From assembly GCF_023094165.1 (NCBI RefSeq), contig NZ_JALMDK010000019.1:1-64000 (forward strand): 64,000 bases of DNA. The letters run 5' to 3'. The notes under the pieces were generated by a model, which was given only the letters and a program-made list of their open reading frames with translations, was not told the origin of the DNA and did no database searches. The stretch comes from Crossiella sp. S99.2. GTDB lineage: Bacteria > Actinomycetota > Actinomycetes > Mycobacteriales > Pseudonocardiaceae. Of the stretch, positions 18,146 to 26,206 are shown piece by piece. Numbering within the stretch: the first letter of the stretch is position 1; each line of letters starts with the position of its first letter. The position numbers were made by a program, and so were the translations under genes.

Positions 18146-18990
18146 CCACCGGCACCTTGTTCGACGGCCTGTTCGACAACGCCGCGATCTTCCCGCCCGG
18201 CAACACCCCGATGGCCGAGGCGGTCCGCGGGCACGGCGGGCACACGGCGGCCTGGTACGGCGAGTACGTCGGCCCGTTCCTGTGCGGCGCGGAGCGGCTG
18301 CCGGAACTGCGTTCCCTGCTCGGTGACCGCGACGAACCACTGCCGCTAAGCCTGGTCGCCCCGAGTGCGGACCTCGCCACCGCGGTGGCCGAGGTCCTGG
18401 CCGAGCCCCGGATCGTGTTGCGCGCGGTCGAGGTCGCGCTCCCCGCTGCCGAAGCGGTGACCGCGGCAGGGCGGGTCGAGGCGACGCTGACCGAGCTGCT
18501 GCCGCCCGCGGTCACCGGCTACCTTCAGGTGCCGGTCACGGCCGAGTTTAAGTCCATAGTGGACAGAGTCGCGGCTGGTGGCCATCGGGCCAAACTCCGG
18601 ACCGGCGGGCTGGAGGCGAGTGCGTTTCCCACGGAGCGGGTGGTCGCCGAGTTCGTGCTGGCCTGCCTGTCCCGCGGCGTGCCCTTCAAACTCACCGCCG
18701 GTCTGCACCATGCACTCCGCCACACCGCGCCGGAAACCGGGTTCGAGCACCACGGCTTCCTCAACGTGATCACCGCCGTGCACGCCGGAATCAACGGCGC
18801 CACCAGCGAGGAGATCGAACGACTGCTGGCCGAGCGGCACCCGCCTGCGGTGACCAGCTCGGTCCGCGCACTCGGCGAGCCGGACCGGTCCCTGGTCCGG
18901 GACGCCTTCGTCTCCTACGGCACGTGCGGCATCACCGATCCGATCACCGACCTGTGCCGGCTCGGCCTGCTCACCAACCCGTCCCGCTGA
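18142..18990 (+). CDS. Unknown protein encoded between hmgA and fahA
   Basis: This 282-residue cytoplasmic protein starts at a GTG overlapping the hmgA stop. I do not recognise a characterised family. Distinctive motifs are AIFPPGN near the N-terminus, AKLRTGG, VPFKLTAGLHHALRH, HHGFLNVITAVHAGINGA and SYGTCGITDPITDLC. The Lys, His and Cys residues in these motifs could form an active site, and an alpha/beta barrel is possible. The window has no glutathione-type maleylacetoacetate isomerase, and actinobacteria usually lack glutathione. This gene sits exactly where that isomerase would be expected, so it is a candidate for the missing step; this is inference only. Confidence 0.8.
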   Translation: MTTGTLFDGLFDNAAIFPPGNTPMAEAVRGHGGHTAAWYGEYVGPFLCGAERLPELRSLLGDRDEPLPLSLVAPSADLATAVAEVLAEPRIVLRAVEVALPAAEAVTAAGRVEATLTELLPPAVTGYLQVPVTAEFKSIVDRVAAGGHRAKLRTGGLEASAFPTERVVAEFVLACLSRGVPFKLTAGLHHALRHTAPETGFEHHGFLNVITAVHAGINGATSEEIERLLAERHPPAVTSSVRALGEPDRSLVRDAFVSYGTCGITDPITDLCRLGLLTNPSR

Positions 18991-19000
18991 AGGAGATCCC

Positions 19001-20242
19001 TTGTTCCGCAACACCTGGCTGCCGATCGCGGCGGACTCGCCCTACTCGGTGCACAACCTCCCGTACGGTGTGTTCTCCGTGGGCGACGGCCCGCGCCGGG
19101 TCGGGGTGCGCATTGGCGATCACGTCCTCGACCTGGCCGCGCTCGCCGCGGCCGACGCGCTGGACGCCGCCGAGGCGCTGTCCACCAAGCATCTCAACGC
19201 GTTCATGGCGCTCGGGCCAGCGGTGTGGCGGTCCACCAGGGCCTGGCTCACCGGCAAGCTCACCGATCCGGTCCACCGGGACCAGGTTCTGCCACACCTG
19301 CTGCCGCTGGCCGGGGTGCGGCTGCATCTGCCGTTCGAGGTGGCCGACTACGTGGACTTCTACGCCTCCGAACACCACGCGGCCAACCTCGGCAAGCTGT
19401 TCCGCCCTGGCAGCGATCCGCTGACCCCGAACTGGAAGCACCTGCCGATCGGCTATCACGGCCGCGCGGGCACGGTCGTCGTGTCCGGCACCCCGATCAC
19501 CCGCCCCCGTGGCCAGCGCAGGCCCAACGCCGAGACCCCGCCTGTCTACGGTCCCTCGGCCCGGCTGGACATCGAGGCGGAGATCGGCTTTGTGGTCGGG
19601 GTGCCCACCGAGCCGGGCGCGCCGATGCCGATTTCCCAGTTCGCAGAACATGTTTTCGGCGTGGTGGTGGTCAACGACTGGTCCGCGCGGGACATCCAGG
19701 CGTGGGAGTACGTGCCGTTGGGGCCGTTCCTCGGCAAGTCCTTCGCCGCCACGGTCTCGGCCTGGGTCGTGCCGCTGGAAGCGCTGGCCGCGGCAAGGGT
19801 GTCCGGACCCGTGCAAGACCCGGAACCGTTGCCGTACCTGCGTGTGGACGAACCGTGGGGACTCGATCTCCGGCTGGAGGTGGAGTGGAACGGCGTGGTG
19901 GTCTCCCGGCCGCCGTTTGGTCAGATGTACTGGAGCGCGGCGCAGCAGCTGGCGCACCTGACCGCCAACGGCGCATCGCTGCGCACCGGCGACTTCTTCG
20001 CCTCCGGCACCGTGCCCGGGCCTGGCCGCGATCAGGTCGGCTCGTTCATCGAGCTGTCCTGGAACGGGACCGAGCCGGTGACCTTCGCCGACGGCTCCGC
20101 CCGCACCTTCCTCGCCGACGGCGACCGGGTGACGATCCGGGCCACCGCGCCGGCGGCGGACGGCGGCCGGATCGGCTTCGGCGAGGTGACCGGGATCATC
20201 CAGCCCGCCGGGCCCGAAGCCGTTACGTCCCAGGGCTTGTGA
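19001..20242 (+). CDS. fahA: Fumarylacetoacetase
   Basis: This 413-residue enzyme hydrolyses fumarylacetoacetate to fumarate and acetoacetate, the last step of homogentisate breakdown. The N-terminal FAH domain (about 15-110) precedes the catalytic domain with VADYVDFYASEHHAANLGKL, the metal-binding ARLDIEAEIGF, NDWSARDIQAWEYVPLGPFLG and TGDFFASGTVPGP. The start is a TTG at 19001, with AGGAG at 18991-18995; it gives the expected N-terminus. The 3' end overlaps that of the convergent GH76 gene by 20 bp. Confidence 0.95.
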   Translation: MFRNTWLPIAADSPYSVHNLPYGVFSVGDGPRRVGVRIGDHVLDLAALAAADALDAAEALSTKHLNAFMALGPAVWRSTRAWLTGKLTDPVHRDQVLPHLLPLAGVRLHLPFEVADYVDFYASEHHAANLGKLFRPGSDPLTPNWKHLPIGYHGRAGTVVVSGTPITRPRGQRRPNAETPPVYGPSARLDIEAEIGFVVGVPTEPGAPMPISQFAEHVFGVVVVNDWSARDIQAWEYVPLGPFLGKSFAATVSAWVVPLEALAAARVSGPVQDPEPLPYLRVDEPWGLDLRLEVEWNGVVVSRPPFGQMYWSAAQQLAHLTANGASLRTGDFFASGTVPGPGRDQVGSFIELSWNGTEPVTFADGSARTFLADGDRVTIRATAPAADGGRIGFGEVTGIIQPAGPEAVTSQGL

Positions 20243-22037
20243 CCCCGCCCGCGGCCACCAGTGCGGCGAAGGCGCTCGCGTGACTGCGCCAGTTGCGCTC
20301 CTCGGCGTCGCCCGCCCACCGCTGGCTCAGCCGGTTGAGTGGGTCGCGGCCACGGGTCCAGATCGCGTTCGCCTGGCGGGTCAGGTAGTCCCGGCCGGTG
20401 GTGGCGGCCTGGGTGTATTCGGCGAAGTAGCGCAGGAAGATGCCCTTGAACTGGCGCTGGTTGTCATCGCAGGTGCGGCCGGGCTGGTCGCAGGACTCGG
20501 TGAGCAGGCCGTCGCGGGTCAGTTCGGGGCGGGTGGTGGCCGCGGTGGCCAGCCGGGTCGCGGCGGCGAGGTAGCGGGATTCGCCGGTGATCCGCCAGAG
20601 CAGGGTGGGCACGCCGATGGCCAGGCCCTGGTTGTAGGACCACACAGTCTGATTGTTGTTGCGGCAGTTGCTTAATCCGTCGTTGACCAGCCCGTCGGGG
20701 TTGATCATCCCGCTGCGCTCGAACCAGTCCCAGCCGGTGCGGGCGCGTGCCAGCCACAGGGTGTCGCCGGGCAGCCCGCGGTGCAGTTCGGCGGCCAGCC
20801 GCAGGTACAGGCCGGTGGTGACGGCGTTCTTGTAGGTTCGTTCGCGGTCCCACCACACACCGCCGCCGCAGGTGCCGGTGTCCCAGAAGCCGTGCACGTA
20901 CTGGGCGATGCCGAGGGCGGAGTCCAGGTACTTGCGCTCGCCGGTGCGCCGGTGGGCGGCCAGCCAGGCCAGGCCCCACCAGGCGCTGTCGTCGATGGAG
21001 CGGCTGATGAAGTTGCCCTCGATGGGATCACTGCCGCGTTGCCCGGCTGGGAAGGTGCCCTTGTTGGTCTCGAACACGCGGTCGGCCAGGCCGGGGTGCA
21101 GGCCGGAGTCGATCATCGCGTGGGTGCTGACCGCACTGTTCCACCAGCTGTGCGGCCACCAGGCGCCGGCCGGGTCATACCACCAGAGCAGCGCGTCGGC
21201 GGCGGCGTCGACGCGGCCGCGCGGCGGGCGGGCCCACGCGGTGCAGGTGCCTTCCTGACCCTCGACGGCCCGGCCGCAGGCGCGCACCGCGCCGCCGAAC
21301 AGCCGTGCCGACGGGTCGCTCGCGTTGATCATCGTGCTGCGGGTCGCGGTCTGACCGGCAGGAATTGCCTTGCGCCCCAAGGAACTGCCGTCCGGCCAGC
21401 CGCGGCCTTCGTCCCAGGAGCGGTCCAGCCACACCTCATCGCCCGCACGGCCCGCGGTGATGGCGGCGAAGGCCAACCCGTTGCGGTCGGTGTGCAGGGC
21501 GACCGTGCGACCCCGGATTCCGCTGCCGGGCACCGGAATCACCGGTTCGACCGCGAGTTCCGGCGCACGCCCGTCGCAGTGCTCGGCGCACACCACCGGG
21601 TACAGCCAGTCTGTGCAGGCCACGCCGCCCGCGTCACCGCAGGCGCGCAGCAGGCCACGGCGGTGCCGCACCGGGTCGGCCCGGTTGAACATCAGGGTGC
21701 GGGTGCCGGTCCAGGTCGCCGGGATCGAGGCCAGGCCCAGCAGGCCGTCCCAGCTCTGCCCACCGTCCCAGGAGCGGTCCAGCCACACCCTGTCCCCGGT
21801 GTCGCCGTCGTCGATGCTGGCCCACGCCATGCCATCCGGGTCGGAGACGTGCAATACGAGCCGCCTGCCGTTGATCCGCCGCTCCGGCACCGGGAAGGTC
21901 TCGCGTTGCGCGCGGCTGGGATCGAGGCCGTCGCAGGAGGTCACGCAGACCGGCTCCGCCGCGGCCGTGGCGACCGGCGGCACCAGGCTGAGGAACATCG
22001 CCGCCGCCAGGGCCAAGGACATTCGTCGCCACCGCAT
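20223..22037 (-). CDS. Secreted GH76-family alpha-mannan hydrolase
   Basis: This 604-residue exported protein has a signal peptide (about 1-26) and two tandem disulphide-linked N-terminal repeats of about 110 residues (each starts VC..CDG and contains DEVWLDRSWDEG or DRVWLDRSWDGG). A GH76 alpha/alpha barrel covers about 245-600. The adjacent catalytic aspartates Asp349-Asp350 lie in RSIDDSAWWG, and VWSYNQGLAIG is typical. GH76 enzymes cleave alpha-1,6-mannan, as in fungal cell walls or mycobacterial lipoglycans. The ATG at 22037 opens the signal peptide. The repeats probably bind sugar, but I cannot assign them to a family. The gene is monocistronic. Confidence 0.88.
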   Translation of the reverse strand: MRWRRMSLALAAAMFLSLVPPVATAAAEPVCVTSCDGLDPSRAQRETFPVPERRINGRRLVLHVSDPDGMAWASIDDGDTGDRVWLDRSWDGGQSWDGLLGLASIPATWTGTRTLMFNRADPVRHRRGLLRACGDAGGVACTDWLYPVVCAEHCDGRAPELAVEPVIPVPGSGIRGRTVALHTDRNGLAFAAITAGRAGDEVWLDRSWDEGRGWPDGSSLGRKAIPAGQTATRSTMINASDPSARLFGGAVRACGRAVEGQEGTCTAWARPPRGRVDAAADALLWWYDPAGAWWPHSWWNSAVSTHAMIDSGLHPGLADRVFETNKGTFPAGQRGSDPIEGNFISRSIDDSAWWGLAWLAAHRRTGERKYLDSALGIAQYVHGFWDTGTCGGGVWWDRERTYKNAVTTGLYLRLAAELHRGLPGDTLWLARARTGWDWFERSGMINPDGLVNDGLSNCRNNNQTVWSYNQGLAIGVPTLLWRITGESRYLAAATRLATAATTRPELTRDGLLTESCDQPGRTCDDNQRQFKGIFLRYFAEYTQAATTGRDYLTRQANAIWTRGRDPLNRLSQRWAGDAEERNWRSHASAFAALVAAGGVTSPGT

Positions 22038-22165
22038 AACCCCGATGATCGCCCCCCGTGGGTGGAAGTCAATCCGTTGCCAGCACACGCAATGCCGCGC
22101 CGCGGACGGCTCGGGCGAGGCTGTCCGCGCCGGCTGACCGGCCTCCGGCGCCCGTTCGAGCAGCG

Positions 22166-23266
22166 TCATGGCGCCGCGGGCTGTGCCGGTCTCCGATCTT
22201 GGCGACCGGCCGGGCGGACGTCGCCGAGTCCGGAACCGGCCGAGCTGAGCACCCCGGCCACTACGCCGAAGGTGCTCCACGCGACACCGCGGTACGCGGT
22301 CAGCGTCGCCACCGGAACCACCAGGGCGGCCCGCGGCAGGGTGACCAGCTCGGCCGCGGACAGCTGCACCGACCGGGGCAGCACCACGTGCGCCGAGGTG
22401 ACATCCGCGGGCGCGGGGGCGTGCCACACCACCCGCTCCGGCCCGCAGCACAGGCCCAGTTCGGCCAGTGCCGCGGCGACCGGCGGCGCGCCGTCACCGG
22501 GCAGCGGCCCGCCGGGCAAGGCCGGGTGGTCGCCGGTCAGCAGCACCACCGGTTCGCCGTCGACCTCGCCGTGCGCGACCAGCGCCCACTCGTCCGGCCG
22601 ATCGCTGCTCAGCCGCCGCCAGGCAGCCTGCGCGCCGGGAACCCTGGTCAGCACCCGGATCGACCAGCACCGGTGCGCGTCGGCGGGCGCGTGCCGCACC
22701 CAGTCCACCCGCGCGTCCAGGAGTTGCTCGCCGTCGGCGAGGCGGCGCAGCCAGCGCTGGAACTGTGGTGTGCGCCAGATCAGCAGCGGCACTGACCGCG
22801 CGCCACCGGAGCGCCGGGCACCGCCGGCGAGCATACCCAGCGCGGACCAGACCGCCTCCTCCAGGAAGTGGCCGACCGGCACGCCGTGCTGCTCGGCGAA
22901 GTGCGGCAGGCCGTCGGCTTCCGGCGGGCAGCTGAGCACCGCCCGGCCCGAGGCGCACCACGCGCCCCACTTGAGGTTGGCGACCAGATCGGGAATCCCA
23001 GGCGGGATGTGCAGGAGGAGCACGTCCGCGCGCCGCATCGCCTGCTCCTCCCACACCGCCTGTTCGGCACTGGGCACGCAGTGGGAACCGCGCTCCGGCT
23101 CGGGGGAGAACACCACCAGCTCCCCGGCGCCGTTCCACCAGCGCCGCAACAGTTCCACCGCCTGCGCACGCCAGGACGGCTGCGCCGGACCGCCGAGGTA
23201 GACGGCGGCCACGTAGCTCTCGGGCGGCTGCTGACCGAGGTGGACCACGCGCACCGGCGGCGTCAT
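22166..23266 (-). CDS. Nucleoside 2-deoxyribosyltransferase-like protein with unassigned C-terminal half
   Basis: This 366-residue protein is the last gene of the six-gene operon. Its first 140 residues resemble the nucleoside-deoxyribosyltransferase-like fold used for nucleotide- or sugar-binding: VVHLGQQPP, VAAVYLGGPAQ, RADVLLLHIPPG and KWGAWCASGRAVLSCPPEAD. The rest (WRTPQFQRWLRRL, then AWRRLSSDRPDEWALVAHGE) has the layout of a Nudix domain but lacks the GX5EX7REUXEEXGU box, so hydrolase activity is doubtful. The ATG overlaps the stop of the upstream glycosyltransferase (ATGA), which fixes the start. A role in tailoring a nucleoside-like or glycosylated product is inferred. Confidence 0.65.
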   Translation of the reverse strand: MTPPVRVVHLGQQPPESYVAAVYLGGPAQPSWRAQAVELLRRWWNGAGELVVFSPEPERGSHCVPSAEQAVWEEQAMRRADVLLLHIPPGIPDLVANLKWGAWCASGRAVLSCPPEADGLPHFAEQHGVPVGHFLEEAVWSALGMLAGGARRSGGARSVPLLIWRTPQFQRWLRRLADGEQLLDARVDWVRHAPADAHRCWSIRVLTRVPGAQAAWRRLSSDRPDEWALVAHGEVDGEPVVLLTGDHPALPGGPLPGDGAPPVAAALAELGLCCGPERVVWHAPAPADVTSAHVVLPRSVQLSAAELVTLPRAALVVPVATLTAYRGVAWSTFGVVAGVLSSAGSGLGDVRPAGRQDRRPAQPAAP

Positions 23267-24291
23267 GCGGGGGTGCCCGCGGCGCGGGTGAACACGGACA
23301 GGTCCCCGACCGGGTCGATCACCCGGCCCTGACGGCGATGCGAGCGGCGCAGTGCCTCCCGCTGGGACTCGGTGAGTGTGGTGTAACGCGAGGGGATCGC
23401 GCTGAGCACCCGCACCCTGGCCGCGGTCCTCGGGTAGTGCTCGCGGGCCCCGTACGGGTCGGAGATCAGGTGCGCGAGGGTGCCCGCGTGGAAGGCGAGC
23501 TGGCACAGTGCGTACCAGGCCGCCGCGCCCGGACCCTTGATCCGCGCGCAGTCCACGAGCGTGCGCGCGGCCTCGTAACCGCGCCACAGCAACGGGATCG
23601 CGGGCGTGCTGACCACACCGGTCTCCTGCGCGATGCCCTCACCGATGCCCTGCCGGTAGTAGCCGCGCAGGGCCGGCAGCCCGGCCCGCGCCTCGCGGCA
23701 GACGCGCGCCGCCGGGACGCGATGCACGGGAATCCCGGCCAGCTGCAACCGGAAGTCGAACTCCCGGCCCGCGCGCCGACGGAGCAGCGGATCGTAGAGG
23801 TAGCCGCCGATGTGCGGCACGATGTCGCGGTGGCAGATCAGCGGCGGCGACAGCGCGTTGATGTAGTCGCCTACGTCGTACTCGCGCACCCGCGCGACCA
23901 GCTTGCCCAGCGTGTTCGATGCCTCGCCGTAGACCACCCACCCGGTGACCACCGGGTGCGTCAGCGCGGCGGTGACCAGCAGGCGCACCGCGCCCGGGGC
24001 GAACGTGCCGCCGCGGTCCATCAGCAGGTGGTAGCGGCCCGAAGCCACCTCGGCGCCCGCGTTGCAGGCCGCACCCAGGTTGCCGGGATCGTCGACCTCG
24101 GTGACGGTCAGCGGACGCGGGTGGTTCCTGATCCATTCCTTGAGCTGCTCGCTGGGGTGGTGCAGCGCCAGCACGATCTCCACCTCCTCGTCGATGGAGT
24201 CGATGCAGGCCGCGATCCGCGGATCCGCGCCCAGCGGGATGATGACGCTGGTGTCGGCGAGCCCGCGCCGGATGTCCTGTTCGGTGACCAT
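23263..24291 (-). CDS. Family 2-type glycosyltransferase
   Basis: This 342-residue protein has a GT-A-like N-terminal half: TSVIIPLGADPRIAACIDSI, VDDPGNLGAACNAGAEVASG and HLLMDRGGTFAPGAV. The usual DXD is represented by DRGG, so metal binding may be altered. A mid-region REFDFRLQLAG and a helical C-terminal domain follow. It would transfer a sugar from a nucleotide donor to a small acceptor or lipid. It has no clear transmembrane helices, which argues against a polysaccharide synthase. It starts 15 bp after the ATP-grasp gene and overlaps the next gene by 4 bp. Donor and acceptor are unknown. Confidence 0.75.
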   Translation of the reverse strand: MVTEQDIRRGLADTSVIIPLGADPRIAACIDSIDEEVEIVLALHHPSEQLKEWIRNHPRPLTVTEVDDPGNLGAACNAGAEVASGRYHLLMDRGGTFAPGAVRLLVTAALTHPVVTGWVVYGEASNTLGKLVARVREYDVGDYINALSPPLICHRDIVPHIGGYLYDPLLRRRAGREFDFRLQLAGIPVHRVPAARVCREARAGLPALRGYYRQGIGEGIAQETGVVSTPAIPLLWRGYEAARTLVDCARIKGPGAAAWYALCQLAFHAGTLAHLISDPYGAREHYPRTAARVRVLSAIPSRYTTLTESQREALRRSHRRQGRVIDPVGDLSVFTRAAGTPA

Positions 24292-24306
24292 GTCCGTCCT
24301 CGGTGA

Positions 24307-25539
24307 TCAACTGGCGGTGCGGCGGATCCGCAACGGGAGGTCGGCCAGCGCGGCCGCCGCGACGCGTTCCGCTTCGGCGCGGTCGGCGCCGGTGGCGATC
24401 ACCCCGGCGAGCACCTCCGCGCCGCCGAGGTAGGCGTGCAGGTCCTGACCGGGCAGCAGATCCATGCCCCAGAACAGGTCCTGCACGCGGGCGTCCGTCG
24501 GGTGGGCGGACAACTCGCCCGTCCACTCGACCACCCCGGGGGTGGGTGGCCGGAAGCGCTGCACCACCGGCTCGTGCCAGACCGGACGCAGCTCGTCGAG
24601 GGCCAGCGGCTGACCCAGGGCCAGCCGGACCAGGTTGGGCAGCGGGTCAACGCCGGTGGCCAGCCGCATCACCTCGGTCGCGATCCGCGATCCGGCGATC
24701 CGGCCGGTGATCTCCAGCAGGACCACCCGCCCGTCCGCGGTGACCAGGAGGTCGGCGTCGATCACCGCCGGGTCCAGGCGCAGCGCCAGCGCGGCCGTCC
24801 GGGTCACCGCCATCGCCTTGGCCACCAGCTCGCGTGGCAGCGAACTGGGGTAGCTCTGGCCCGATTCGTGGCAGTGCGGGAAAAACCGTTCCTGCTCCGG
24901 GTAATCCCGATCGACGAAGCCGAAGGGATGCAGCCGTCCGTCGGCGCAGAAGGCCGCCAGCTTGCACCCGGTGCCGGTGAGGAATTCCTCCACCAGCACC
25001 AACCCGCTGGGGGACAACCGTTTCGCGCGGGCGGCGAGTTCCAGCGCCGCCGCCTCGGTGGTGGCCTTGGCGACGCCGACCGATCCGCCGCGGTCGGCGG
25101 GCTTGACCACCAGCGGCAGGCCCAGTTCGGCGACGGCACGGCGGACCGCGGCCGGACCGGCGACCACCGCGAAGCGCGGGGTGTCCAGTCCGGCCCGCCG
25201 CAGCAACTCGATCCGCCGGTGCCGCATCGTGCAGTCCAGCGCCACCGGCACCGGCAGGCCGGGACAACCGAAGTGCCCGGCCAGGCCCGAGATCACCGGG
25301 AGGTTGTCGCAGCCCAGGGAGAACACCCCGGCCGCCGTGGTCATCCCGGCCGCGTCCAGGGCGGCCAGCACCGCGTCCAGGTCGGTGGGGTCGGCGTGCA
25401 CCGGCACGGCCCGCGCCCGCTCGGTCCACTCGTCGTGCCGGTCGGAGACCACGACCAGCTGGACGTCGGGCGCGTGCAGTTCGGGCAGCGACCGGGACAT
25501 GCCCGCGCCGACACCGCACACCACCAGCCGCTCAGTCAC
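24307..25539 (-). CDS. ATP-grasp carboxylate-amine ligase
   Basis: This 410-residue protein of the ATP-grasp superfamily would activate a carboxylate as acyl phosphate and join it to an amine. Motifs: the pre-ATP-grasp Rossmann-like N-terminus (VVCGVGAGMSRSL), the ATP-binding loop LPLVVKPADRGGSVGV, the strand LVLVEEFLTG and the metal-binding VVLLEITGRIAGSRIATEV. The GTG at 25539 overlaps the PIG-L stop by 8 bp (GTGACTGA). In a pathway with an adenylating enzyme but no free carrier protein, it could form the amide bond. Substrates are not evident. Confidence 0.8.
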   Translation of the reverse strand: MTERLVVCGVGAGMSRSLPELHAPDVQLVVVSDRHDEWTERARAVPVHADPTDLDAVLAALDAAGMTTAAGVFSLGCDNLPVISGLAGHFGCPGLPVPVALDCTMRHRRIELLRRAGLDTPRFAVVAGPAAVRRAVAELGLPLVVKPADRGGSVGVAKATTEAAALELAARAKRLSPSGLVLVEEFLTGTGCKLAAFCADGRLHPFGFVDRDYPEQERFFPHCHESGQSYPSSLPRELVAKAMAVTRTAALALRLDPAVIDADLLVTADGRVVLLEITGRIAGSRIATEVMRLATGVDPLPNLVRLALGQPLALDELRPVWHEPVVQRFRPPTPGVVEWTGELSAHPTDARVQDLFWGMDLLPGQDLHAYLGGAEVLAGVIATGADRAEAERVAAAALADLPLRIRRTAS

Positions 25540-26206
25540 GCCGCCCACCCGCCGGGCTCAGCACCTGGAACACCTCGGCGTATCCGCCGCCGGAGGTGAT
25601 CAGGCCCCGGTAGGCGGCCAGACCGCGGACCCCCTCGTCCCAGGAGCGGTGGTTGAGCTGGGACTGGTAGCAGCGCATCGCGGCCACCTTCGTCTCCAGC
25701 TGCGCGCCGATGTCCTCGACGTACTGGAACCGGGACAGCGGCGCCCACACCTCGTAACCCAGCACCAGCTTCGGCGCGGGCATGGCGAGGCCGTGCCGGT
25801 GGACGAACTGCGACTGCGCCGTGCGCAGCGCGGTGAGCCCCGCCTGGTGCACGGCCTGGTGCTCCAGGTCGTCGTCATCCGCGTGCGGCAGGTACACCAC
25901 CTGTGGGCGAACCTCCCGCATGATCTTGACCAGCTCGGTGAGGAAGCCCCGATCCGGTGGCAGATCCCCGAAAGGCGCGGTGAGCTTGACGCAGCGGTGC
26001 ACGCCGAGCATGTTGTTCGCCGCGTCTGTCTCGGCCTCGAAGGTCTCGCCGGGATAGCTCTCCGCCAGCATGCTGCGCTCCCGCCCGGCGGGGATGACCA
26101 CGGTCACCCTGGCGCCGGCCCGGACGTGCTTGGCGATGGACCCACCGCAGCCGATCACGTCGTCGTCAGGGTGCGGCGAGAGCACCAGCACATCGATGAC
26201 CTTCAC
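25532..26206 (-). CDS. PIG-L/LmbE-family deacetylase
   Basis: This 224-residue zinc enzyme of the PIG-L/LmbE family has the N-terminal zinc motif SPHPDDDVIGCGG (about residues 10-22) and the later HADDDDLEH stretch. Members remove acetyl groups from N-acetylglucosamine-type substrates, as in mycothiol (MshB), GPI anchors, teicoplanin and several aminoglycosides. With a glycosyltransferase two genes away, it probably de-N-acetylates a transferred GlcNAc, so that the free amine can be acylated. The GTG start overlaps the stop of the adenylating-enzyme gene (GTGA). Confidence 0.85.
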   Translation of the reverse strand: MKVIDVLVLSPHPDDDVIGCGGSIAKHVRAGARVTVVIPAGRERSMLAESYPGETFEAETDAANNMLGVHRCVKLTAPFGDLPPDRGFLTELVKIMREVRPQVVYLPHADDDDLEHQAVHQAGLTALRTAQSQFVHRHGLAMPAPKLVLGYEVWAPLSRFQYVEDIGAQLETKVAAMRCYQSQLNHRSWDEGVRGLAAYRGLITSGGGYAEVFQVLSPAGGRRD

